From Microbispora corallina (GTDB lineage Bacteria > Actinomycetota > Actinomycetes > Streptosporangiales > Streptosporangiaceae), in contig NZ_BOOC01000001.1 of assembly GCF_016863035.1 (NCBI RefSeq), forward strand, positions 124,001 to 188,000: a stretch of DNA of 64,000 nt. Reading direction: 5' to 3'. Every line of letters begins with the position of its first letter. Positions within the stretch are counted from its first letter, which is position 1. The notes beneath the pieces were generated by a model. That model was not told the DNA's origin. It worked only from the letters and a program-made list of their open reading frames with translations, and ran no database searches. Positions 28,190 through 35,639 of this stretch are shown in pieces. A program made the position numbers and the translations under genes.

Positions 28190-29430
28190 GCCGCACCGTC
28201 ATCACCGCGGACGTGGCCGTCGCCGGGGCCGGGCCGTCCGGCCTGACCGCGGCGGGCGGGCTCGCGGCCGCCGGGCTGCGCGTCCTCGTGCTCGACCGGG
28301 AGCGGGAGGCGGGCGGGATCCCCCGGCACAGCGACCACACGGGCTACGGGATCCGCGACCTCGGCCGGATCATGACCGGCCCGGCGTACGCCCGGCTGCT
28401 CGCGGCCCGCGCGCGCGAGGCCGGCGCGGCGCTCCGCACCTCCGCCATGGTCACCGGCTGGGCCGGCGAGCGGGCCCTCGACGTCACGACCCCCCAGGGG
28501 CTCCTCCGGGTGGAGGCGGGCGCCGTGGTGCTCGCCACCGGGGCGCGGGAACGGCCCCGCACGGCCCGTATGGTCCCCGGCGACCGGCCGCCGGGCGTGC
28601 TGACCACCGGGCAGCTCCAGAACCTCGTCCACCTGCACGGGCGGGCGGTGGGCGGCCGCGCCGTCGTCGTGGGCGCCGAGCCGGTGAGCTGGTCGGCCGT
28701 GCTCACCCTCCGCCGGGCCGGCTGCCGCACGGTCCTGATGACCAGCGAGCACGCCCGCCCCGAGTCGTACGCGGCCTTCAGCGTGCCGGGGCGGGCCGTG
28801 CTCGGCGTGCCGGTGGCCACCGGGACCCGGGTCGTCCGCGTCGCCGGGCACGACGCCGTGGAGGCCGTCGAGGTGGAGGACCTGCGCACCGGCGCACGGC
28901 GTACGGTCCCCTGCGACACGGTCGTCTTCACCGGCGACTGGATCCCGGACGACGAGCTCGCCCGGGCGGCCGGGCTCGCGACGGACCCGGGGAGCCGCGC
29001 CCCGATGGTCGACAACACGCTCGCCACCAGCCGTCCCGGCGTCTTCGCCGTGGGCAACCTGGTCCACCCCGTGGACACGGCCGACGTCGCGGCCCTCGAC
29101 GGCCGCCACGTCGTCCGGCACGTGCTGCGCCACCTCGGCGGCGGCACCCCGGCCGGGCGGGCGATCCCGCTGCTGGCCGGGGCGCCGTTCACCTGGGTGT
29201 CGCCGGGGCTGGCGCGGCCGGGCGCGGGGGCGCCGCCGCGCGGCCGGATCCTGCTGTGGCCGGCCGAGCACCGGGCGCTCGCCCGCGTCGTGGTGACGCA
29301 GGACGGCCGCGTGGTGGCCCGCCGGACGCTGCCGTGGCCGGTCTCCCCCGGCCGCGTCCTGCGGGTGCCGTCGTCGGCGCTGTCCGGCGCCGACCCCCGC
29401 GGCGGGCCGATCACGATCTCCCTGGCGTGA
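28186..29430 (+). CDS. NAD(P)/FAD-dependent oxidoreductase, partner of the GlpA-like subunit
   Basis: The 414-aa flavoprotein has the FAD motif VAVAGAGPSGLTAAGGLAAAG, the VVLATGARERPR strand, a second dinucleotide-binding region (GGRAVVVGAEPVSW) and the closing GVFAVGNLVHPVD. It resembles HcnB/pyridine-nucleotide-disulfide oxidoreductase-like partner subunits. The last ~80 residues form an extra beta-rich piece. It overlaps the previous gene (ATGA). It may pass electrons from the GlpA-like [2Fe-2S] centre to NAD or another acceptor (inference). Confidence 0.75.
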   Translation: MSRTVITADVAVAGAGPSGLTAAGGLAAAGLRVLVLDREREAGGIPRHSDHTGYGIRDLGRIMTGPAYARLLAARAREAGAALRTSAMVTGWAGERALDVTTPQGLLRVEAGAVVLATGARERPRTARMVPGDRPPGVLTTGQLQNLVHLHGRAVGGRAVVVGAEPVSWSAVLTLRRAGCRTVLMTSEHARPESYAAFSVPGRAVLGVPVATGTRVVRVAGHDAVEAVEVEDLRTGARRTVPCDTVVFTGDWIPDDELARAAGLATDPGSRAPMVDNTLATSRPGVFAVGNLVHPVDTADVAALDGRHVVRHVLRHLGGGTPAGRAIPLLAGAPFTWVSPGLARPGAGAPPRGRILLWPAEHRALARVVVTQDGRVVARRTLPWPVSPGRVLRVPSSALSGADPRGGPITISLA

Positions 29431-29447
29431 GCCCCGCCGGGGTCCGG

Positions 29448-30785
29448 TCAGGCCGGGGAGAGCCGGAACGACTGGGCCGCCCCGCCGTCGCACGTGCGCT
29501 GCACCAGCTGGACGCTGTCGGCCGCCGAGGAGCCGGCGCTCATGCACCTGCCGCTCAGCCTGCTCACGAAGTGGTAGTAGCCGCCGCCCTCGGCGACCGG
29601 CTGCCACTGCTGGTTGGAGCCCCCGCCGTACGCCCAGAGCTGCAGGGGGGCGCCGTCGGCGGTGGAGACGTCCTTCACGTCGATCACCTGGGCCGCGTTG
29701 TTGCGATTGCCGATCCGGGCGTAGCCGCCGCTGGTCGGCTGGATCTGGTACTGCTGCGCGTACGTGCCGTTGCAGGTGTACTGCTGGACGACCGTGCCGT
29801 TGGCGGTGGAGGCGGCCCGGGCGTCCACGCACGTCCCGTTGCCCTTGTTCACCAGCGCGTACCACGCCGTCGGGGAGATCGTGCCGGACGGCGAGGGCGA
29901 GGGGGACGGCGAGGGGCTGGGGCTGGTGGGCGTGGTGACGCCGCCGAGCCACAGCAGTCCGTCGATGACGAACCGGTTCTGCACCTCACTGCCGAACGTG
30001 GAGGACAACGTGGTGTTGGTGCCGTAGTCCATCGCGTTGTGCCCGAAGTTCGCGTACAGCATCCGGTAGTTCTTGTTGGTCCAGATGATCGGGTAGTAGC
30101 CGCTGTACCAGGTCTGGCTGGGGTCGGTGCCGACGGGGAAGCTCGACGGGTCGATCGACGCGAGGATCCTGATGTCCGGGTTGGTCCTCAGGTCGTTGGT
30201 CCAGCTGTACCACTCGCTCACCGACGAGGTGAACGTGGCGGGCAGCCGGGCCGTGGACGGGTGCGGGCCGCCCTCGACCCGCAGCGTCTCCGCGGTCGGG
30301 CCCCAGCTGTTGCTCCTGAAGGCGCCCGTGCCGAGGAACTCCTGGTGGTACCAGGGCCAGCTCCCCGGGTCGGTCGTGAACGCGGACACGTGGAAGCCCA
30401 TCCAGGCGCCGCCGCCGCGCATGTACTGCTCGAACGCCGACCGCTGGGACGCGGTCTGCGGCAGGTCGTCGAGGAACAGCACGACCTGGTACTGGGCCAG
30501 CGTCGAGGCGTTCAGCTGGTCCCAGTTGTTGGTGGCCGTGTAGGAGAAGCCGTTGTCCGCCGCGGCCTGCGGGAACCACCGGTTGGCCTCCTGCACGAAG
30601 CTGATGTGCGCCGGGTCCCAGGTGCCGTTGTAGAAGGCGAGGACCTTGAACCGGGGGGCCGCCGCCGCCCGGGCACCGGCCTGGGCCGGCACGACCAGGC
30701 CTGCCACGACCGCGAGCAGGGCGGCCAGCCGCACCCACCTGCTCGTCCACACGGGCCTCGCGCCCGTCCTGCCGTCTCCGCGCAT
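29448..30785 (-). CDS. secreted ThuA-domain protein with ricin-type lectin domain
   Basis: The 445-aa protein has a signal peptide (basic start, hydrophobic LAALLAVVAGLVV, cleavage near AQA/GARA), a ThuA-like domain (about 45-285, starting KVLAFYNGTWDPAHISF, with GFHVSAF and the C-terminal GHNAMDYG), a Pro/Ser linker and a beta-trefoil ricin B (CBM13) domain with three QxW-like repeats (QQYQI, NQQWQ, AQSFR). It is probably an extracellular carbohydrate-binding enzyme-like protein; ThuA has no firm general activity. Confidence 0.88.
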   Translation of the reverse strand: MRGDGRTGARPVWTSRWVRLAALLAVVAGLVVPAQAGARAAAAPRFKVLAFYNGTWDPAHISFVQEANRWFPQAAADNGFSYTATNNWDQLNASTLAQYQVVLFLDDLPQTASQRSAFEQYMRGGGAWMGFHVSAFTTDPGSWPWYHQEFLGTGAFRSNSWGPTAETLRVEGGPHPSTARLPATFTSSVSEWYSWTNDLRTNPDIRILASIDPSSFPVGTDPSQTWYSGYYPIIWTNKNYRMLYANFGHNAMDYGTNTTLSSTFGSEVQNRFVIDGLLWLGGVTTPTSPSPSPSPSPSPSGTISPTAWYALVNKGNGTCVDARAASTANGTVVQQYTCNGTYAQQYQIQPTSGGYARIGNRNNAAQVIDVKDVSTADGAPLQLWAYGGGSNQQWQPVAEGGGYYHFVSRLSGRCMSAGSSAADSVQLVQRTCDGGAAQSFRLSPA

Positions 30786-30907
30786 CCGCGTCGTCCTCTC
30801 GTCGGGGGGTGGGGGCGGTCGTCCGCTCTCCAGCCATATGCGGAGGGGACACCGCGCCCGCCTCCGGGCACGGTGGGACGACCGGCGTTCCGGGAGGTTT
30901 GGTGACG

Positions 30908-30941
30908 ACTTGATTCAAGTAGTAGTCAGAGTAATTGTCAA
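30908..30941 (-). promoter_or_regulatory. promoter of the ThuA-lectin gene with a palindrome over the -10
   Basis: On the minus strand TTGACA (30941-30936), a 17-nt spacer and TTGAAT (30918-30913) form a strong promoter. ACTTGA-N-TCAAGT (30908-30920) is a perfect palindrome covering the -10, so a repressor binding there would block initiation. Confidence 0.6.
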
Positions 30942-30960
30942 GGTTCTTTACGATTATTGC

Positions 30961-31566
30961 TCACGTGGTCGCCGGGCTGACGTCCTGCTCGCGCCCCGGA
31001 GGCCCGGCGACCGGCGCGCGGGACGGCACGAGCGGGAGGACCCTGACCAGCAGCAGGCCGAAGCCGAGCTGGAACGTCGCCTCCCCGTGGATGAGCAGGC
31101 CGTCGGGCTGGAGCACGAAGACGGCCGCGAGGATCCCTCCGCCGAGCTGGACCAGCAGGAACGCGACGCCGAGCACGTCCCCGTGCGCCCAGGCGACCAG
31201 GCGCGTCCCCAGCACGAGCTGGAGCGCGAACAGGGCCGCCCCCAGCCCTCGGTGCGCCCAGTCGACAGCCCCGCCCAGGGTGTACGGGGTCAGCACGATC
31301 CCGATCAGCAGGGCCACGAAGACGTCGGCCATCCGCCGCACGTGCTCCGGAGCGGGGGTGGCGGCCGCCACGCCGCGCAGCCCCCTGCGGATGAACAGCG
31401 CCGCGCCCACGAGGGCCCCCACGTACGGCGTGACCGTCAGCCAGTGGACGCCGTAGTAGCTCATCCCGTTGTTCGCCGCGAGCCCCTCCGGCCGGAGCAC
31501 CACGCAGAGCGCGATGCCTCCGAACAGACAGGCCTCTCCCCTGACGACGTCGCCGACCGCCCTCAT
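30961..31566 (-). CDS. multi-pass membrane protein, uncharacterised
   Basis: The 201-aa protein has about six hydrophobic segments spread from residue 12 to 185 and a short Pro/Arg-rich tail. His and Asp residues sit between helices (GVHWLT, DWAHRGLG, AWAHGD, IHGEATFQ), a pattern seen in heme- or quinone-linked membrane proteins, but no family is recognised. It is preceded by an unusually AT-rich region (about 31590-31650) that probably contains its promoter. Confidence 0.7.
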   Translation of the reverse strand: MRAVGDVVRGEACLFGGIALCVVLRPEGLAANNGMSYYGVHWLTVTPYVGALVGAALFIRRGLRGVAAATPAPEHVRRMADVFVALLIGIVLTPYTLGGAVDWAHRGLGAALFALQLVLGTRLVAWAHGDVLGVAFLLVQLGGGILAAVFVLQPDGLLIHGEATFQLGFGLLLVRVLPLVPSRAPVAGPPGREQDVSPATT

Positions 31567-31707
31567 CGACAGCCCTTCCCCCGGCCATCCTTATTGGACC
31601 GTTAAAGACCTTATAAAGCCATATTGTTCCCTTTAGATCATCAAGGAGGGGCCGCCGGTCGTCCACAGGCCCCGGGAACGCGGCGGAGTCGGCGGCCGGG
31701 CCGCCGT

Positions 31708-31713
31708 TAGGCT
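31708..31713 (+). promoter_or_regulatory. candidate -10 of a leaderless ybaK promoter
   Basis: TAGGCT lies 7 nt before GTG 31721 and no ribosome site is present. Confidence 0.45.
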
Positions 31714-31720
31714 TGCGGAC

Positions 31721-32218
31721 GTGAGCAGGACCAAGAGCAAGGGCGGCCAGGGCACTCCGGCGACGGTCGCCCTCACCCGGGCCGAGGCGGAGTTCACCCT
31801 CCACCCCTACGACCACGACCCGAACGCCCAGGCGTACGGCGAGGAGGCGGCCGACGCCCTCGGCGTGCCGTACGAGCGGATCTTCAAGACGCTGGTCGCC
31901 GAGACCGAGGGGGGTCTCGCGGTGGCGGTGGTGCCGGTCGCGGGCAAGCTGGACCTCAAGGCGTTCGCGGCCGCGCTGAAGGGCAAGCGGGCCGCGATGG
32001 CCGACGCGGCCAAGGTGGAGCGGGTCACCGGCTACGTGGTGGGCGGCATCAGCCCCCTCGGCCAGCGCAAGCGGCTGCCGACGGTGGTGGACGAGTCGGC
32101 GCTCGGGTTCGAGACGATCTACTTCTCGGCCGGCCGCCGCGGCCTGCAGATCGAGACGGCTCCGGCCACCCTCGTCCGGCTCACCGGGGCGGCGACCGCC
32201 CCCATCGCCAAGCTCTGA
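31721..32218 (+). CDS. ybaK: YbaK/EbsC family aminoacyl-tRNA deacylase (Cys-tRNA(Pro) type)
   Basis: The 165-aa editing domain hydrolyses mischarged tRNA, in YbaK mainly Cys-tRNA(Pro). The family pattern is complete: an ALGVPYERIFKTLVAE segment, VAVVPVAGKLDLKAFA, the Lys of RAAMADAAKVERVTGY and GGISPLGQRKRLPTVVDE, then FSAGRRGLQIE. Key Lys residues of the active pocket are retained. It is a single gene with a probable leaderless mRNA. Confidence 0.92.
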   Translation: MSRTKSKGGQGTPATVALTRAEAEFTLHPYDHDPNAQAYGEEAADALGVPYERIFKTLVAETEGGLAVAVVPVAGKLDLKAFAAALKGKRAAMADAAKVERVTGYVVGGISPLGQRKRLPTVVDESALGFETIYFSAGRRGLQIETAPATLVRLTGAATAPIAKL

Positions 32219-32314
32219 GCCTGTCGACAATTGCCATCGCCCGCGCCCGGCCCCGCCCCCGAGACTCGGGGGCGTGAGCCGGAGGCGCGAGCCGTACGCA
32301 TGGGGGGCCGAGAC

Positions 32315-33703
32315 GTGAGCGAGCTGGTGGACCTCACCGCCACCGAGATGTCGGCGCTGCTGCGCGACCGCCGGGTGAGCGCGGTCGAGCTGGTCGAGGC
32401 GCACCTGCGCCGGATCGGCGAGGCGAACGGCCGGGTCAACGCCATCGTGACGCTGACGGCCGAGCGGGCGCTGGAGGAGGCGAGACGCGCCGACGACGAT
32501 CTCGCGCGCGGCCGCTGGCGGGGCCCGCTGCACGGCCTGCCGGTCGCCCACAAGGACCTGGCCGACACGGCCGGGGTCCGCACCACGTACGGCTCCCGCC
32601 TGTTCGCCGACCACGTGCCCGACCGGGACGACCCGCTGGTGCGGCGGATCCGCGAGGCCGGGGGCATCGCGCTCGGCAAGACCAACACCCCCGAGTTCGG
32701 CACCGGCTCCCACACGGTCAACGAGGTGTTCGGCGCCACCCGCAACCCGTACGACACCTCGCGCAGCGCGGGCGGCAGCAGCGGCGGGGCCGCGGCGGCG
32801 CTCGCGACCCGCATGGTCGCGCTGGCCGACGGCTCCGACATGGGGGGCTCGCTGCGCAATCCGGCGTCGTTCTGCAACGTGGCCGGGCTGCGGCCGACGC
32901 CCGGGCGGGTGCCGTCCCGCTCGGAGACGGCCGCGTGGTTCACGCTGTCGGTGCCGGGACCGATGGCCCGCACGGTCGCCGACCTGGCCCTGTTCATGTC
33001 GGCCGTCGCGGGCTTCGACCCGTCCTCGCCCTACTCCGTACGGGAGGACGGCTCGGTCTTCGCCGGGCCGCTCGACCTCGACCTGTCGGGGGTGCGGATC
33101 GCCTACAGCCCCGACCTCGGCGGCCTGCCGGTCGACCCGGAGACGGCGCGGGTGACGGCGGGGGCCGCCGGGGTGCTCGCGGGGCTCGGGGCCAAGGTCG
33201 AGCAGGTCGACCTCGACCTGTCCGGAGCCGACGAGGCGTTCCGCACGTACCGGTCGTGGTACTACGCGCTGGCCTTCGGCGACCTGCCCGAGGTCGGCCC
33301 CAACGTGGCGTGGAACGTCGAGCGGGGGCGCGAGGTGACCGGCGCCGACCTCGCCCGCGCCGAGCGGCTGCGGACCGCGCTGTTCCACCGGATGGGCGCG
33401 TTCTTCGATGAGCACGACTTCCTCGTCGCCCCGGTCAGCCAGGTGCCGCCGTTCCCCGTCGAGCAGCCGTACGTCACGGAGGTCGCGGGGGTGGCGATGC
33501 CCGACTACCTGGCCTGGATGCGCTCGTGCTACTGGATCAGCGTGCTGCACGCGCCCGCGATGTCGGTGCCCTGCGGGTTCACCTCCGGCGGCCTGCCGGT
33601 GGGGGTCCAGATCGTCGGCAGGCCCTGGGCCGACTTCGACGTCCTGCGGCTGGGGCACGCCTTCGAGCGGGCGACCGGCCACTGGCGGACCGCGCCGGCC
33701 TGA
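32315..33703 (+). CDS. amidase signature family enzyme
   Basis: The 462-aa hydrolase has the Ser-cisSer-Lys catalytic set: Lys in GLPVAHKDLAD, and the serines in SAGGSSGGAAAALA and GSDMGGSLRNPA. The C-terminal half includes PCGFTSGGLPVGVQIVG. It cleaves amide bonds; the substrate is unknown and GatA is unlikely because gatB/gatC are absent. GTG 32315 is chosen since homologues begin close to SEL-DLTA; ATG 32300 is an alternative. Confidence 0.88.
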   Translation: MSELVDLTATEMSALLRDRRVSAVELVEAHLRRIGEANGRVNAIVTLTAERALEEARRADDDLARGRWRGPLHGLPVAHKDLADTAGVRTTYGSRLFADHVPDRDDPLVRRIREAGGIALGKTNTPEFGTGSHTVNEVFGATRNPYDTSRSAGGSSGGAAAALATRMVALADGSDMGGSLRNPASFCNVAGLRPTPGRVPSRSETAAWFTLSVPGPMARTVADLALFMSAVAGFDPSSPYSVREDGSVFAGPLDLDLSGVRIAYSPDLGGLPVDPETARVTAGAAGVLAGLGAKVEQVDLDLSGADEAFRTYRSWYYALAFGDLPEVGPNVAWNVERGREVTGADLARAERLRTALFHRMGAFFDEHDFLVAPVSQVPPFPVEQPYVTEVAGVAMPDYLAWMRSCYWISVLHAPAMSVPCGFTSGGLPVGVQIVGRPWADFDVLRLGHAFERATGHWRTAPA

Positions 33704-33716
33704 GTCCCCGCCCGGG

Positions 33717-34220
33717 TCACTCCCCCCGATGGCGGTAGCTCGCCACGAACTCGACGACCCAGAACACGCCGGTGGCCAGCAGCGGCCAGGCGAACATCAC
33801 GCCGTGGGCGGTGACGGTGAGCGACGAGGTGGCGGTGAGCCCGGCGGGCCCGGCCGCGTGGGCGGTCCCCTTGGCCGTGCGGCCGACCAGCAGGGCGACG
33901 TACCCGGCGAGCAGGCCGCCGCCGGCCAGCGCCACCAGGGCCTCGACCGGCCGGCGTCGCGACAGGACGTACGCGCCGGCGCCGCTGAGCAGCCCGGCCG
34001 CCCCGGTCACGACCGCGAACCAGCCGTCCGCGTCGATCAGCGTCTGCGTCTCCGGGTCGGCGAGCTGCGGGCCGCCGTCGATCAGCACGTACCGCGTGGC
34101 GGGCGCCAGGGCGGACCACACGAGGCCCGCGACCGCGCCGAGCAGGGCCAGAACCAGCACGGTCACGGCGATCGCCGCCAGATTGACCCGGAGATGCCGC
34201 ACCGTCCAGATGGTACCCAC
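33717..34220 (-). CDS. membrane protein, DUF2567-like
   Basis: The 167-aa protein has four hydrophobic segments and an exported loop ATRYVLIDGGPQLADPETQ, followed by DADGWFAVVTG. The loop-plus-DADGWF pattern resembles actinobacterial DUF2567 proteins. It starts at GTG 34220. The gene is convergent with the amidase and divergent from murA, 62 nt away. Function unknown. Confidence 0.65.
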   Translation of the reverse strand: MGTIWTVRHLRVNLAAIAVTVLVLALLGAVAGLVWSALAPATRYVLIDGGPQLADPETQTLIDADGWFAVVTGAAGLLSGAGAYVLSRRRPVEALVALAGGGLLAGYVALLVGRTAKGTAHAAGPAGLTATSSLTVTAHGVMFAWPLLATGVFWVVEFVASYRHRGE

Positions 34221-34282
34221 ACGGTGATCGCACCCGGTCCCGTTAGTCTTGCTCAGAACGAGCGGCAGCCGAGGAGAGCAGC

Positions 34283-35587
34283 GTGACTGAAGAGGTATGG
34301 CAGATCGACCCGTCGGGCCCGCTGCGCGGGGACGTCGAGGTCCGCGGATCGAAGAACGCGGTGTCCAAGCACATGGTCGCCGCCATGCTCGGCACGGGCC
34401 CCAGCACGCTGCACAACGCGCCCGAGGTCGGCGAGGTGGGCCTCACCGCCGCCATGCTGGAGGCGCTCGGCATCCACGTGGACATCACTCCCGGCGAGAT
34501 CACCATCGAGCGCGGCCCGGAGATCCGCCCCCGGGTGCCCGAGGAGTACACCGGGCTCAACCGGATCCCGATCCTCATGCTCGGCCCACTGCTCCACCTG
34601 GCGGGCGAGGCGTTCGTCCCGCTGGTCGGCGGCGACCCCATCGGGCGGCGGCCGGTCAACTTCCACGTCGAGGCGCTGCAGTCGATGGGCGCCGAGATCG
34701 AGGTCGGCGAGAGCGGCATAACGGCCAAGGCGACCCGGCTGCGCGGCAGCCGCATCACGCTGCCCTACCCGAGCGTCGGCGCCACCGAGACCATCCTGAT
34801 GACGGCCGTGCTCGCCGAGGGCAAGACGGTCATCAAGGGCGCCGCCATGGAGCCGGAGGTCGTCGAGCTCGCGCTGTTCCTCCAGCGGATGGGCGCGATG
34901 ATCGAGCTCAGCCCCGACCGCCGCATCGTCATCGAGGGCGTCGAGCGCCTGCACGGGGCCTCCACCTGGCTCGCGGGCGACCGCATCGAGGCGTTCTCCT
35001 ACCTCGTGGCCGGGCTCGTGACGGGCGGCGAGGTGCGGGTGCACGGCTGCCCGCAGGACCGGCTCGTCACCGCGATCACCACGCTCGCCCGGATGGGCGC
35101 CAGGTTCGAGATCACCGACGACTGGCTGACCGCGTCGGCCCCCGACGGCCTGCGGGCGGCGGCCGTGCAGACCGACACCCACCCCGGCTTCATGACCGAC
35201 TGGCAGACCCCGCTGATGGTGCTGTTCACCCGGGCCGAGGGCATGTCGGTGCTGCACGAGACCGTCTTCGAGAACCGGCTCGTGTACGTCCCCGCGCTGC
35301 AGAAGATGGGCTGCGAGATCGAGGTGTTCGCGCAGTGCCTGGGCGGGCCCGCCTGCCGCTACCACGACACCAACGCCAAGCACTCGGCCGTCGTCCGCGG
35401 CGTGTCCAACCTGCGCGGGGCCGACGTCACGCTGCCCGACATCCGCGCCGGCTTCTCCGCCGTCCTCGCGGCCGCGGTCGCCGAGGGCACCTCGACGCTG
35501 CGCGGCGTCAACCACATCGAACGGGGCTACCACCGGCCGTACGACCAGTTCACCTCGCTCGGGCTGAAGATCAACAGGCTTACGTAA
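34283..35587 (+). CDS. murA: UDP-N-acetylglucosamine 1-carboxyvinyltransferase homologue
   Basis: The 434-aa EPT-fold protein would transfer enolpyruvyl from PEP to UDP-GlcNAc, the first committed step of peptidoglycan synthesis. GSKNAVSKHM near residue 22 and the catalytic-site Asp region HPGFMTDWQTPLM are present. The usual PEP-attacking Cys (GGC-IG in E. coli) is Asp118 here (LVGGDPIGRRP), the natural variant linked to fosfomycin resistance in mycobacteria. It has a GAGGAG site and GTG start. It may be a second MurA-type paralogue rather than the housekeeping one. Confidence 0.85.
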   Translation: MTEEVWQIDPSGPLRGDVEVRGSKNAVSKHMVAAMLGTGPSTLHNAPEVGEVGLTAAMLEALGIHVDITPGEITIERGPEIRPRVPEEYTGLNRIPILMLGPLLHLAGEAFVPLVGGDPIGRRPVNFHVEALQSMGAEIEVGESGITAKATRLRGSRITLPYPSVGATETILMTAVLAEGKTVIKGAAMEPEVVELALFLQRMGAMIELSPDRRIVIEGVERLHGASTWLAGDRIEAFSYLVAGLVTGGEVRVHGCPQDRLVTAITTLARMGARFEITDDWLTASAPDGLRAAAVQTDTHPGFMTDWQTPLMVLFTRAEGMSVLHETVFENRLVYVPALQKMGCEIEVFAQCLGGPACRYHDTNAKHSAVVRGVSNLRGADVTLPDIRAGFSAVLAAAVAEGTSTLRGVNHIERGYHRPYDQFTSLGLKINRLT

Positions 35588-35639
35588 AGCTTTGGGGGCC
35601 GCGCGTTTGGGAAGGGGTCGCGGGCCGCACTGATATCCC

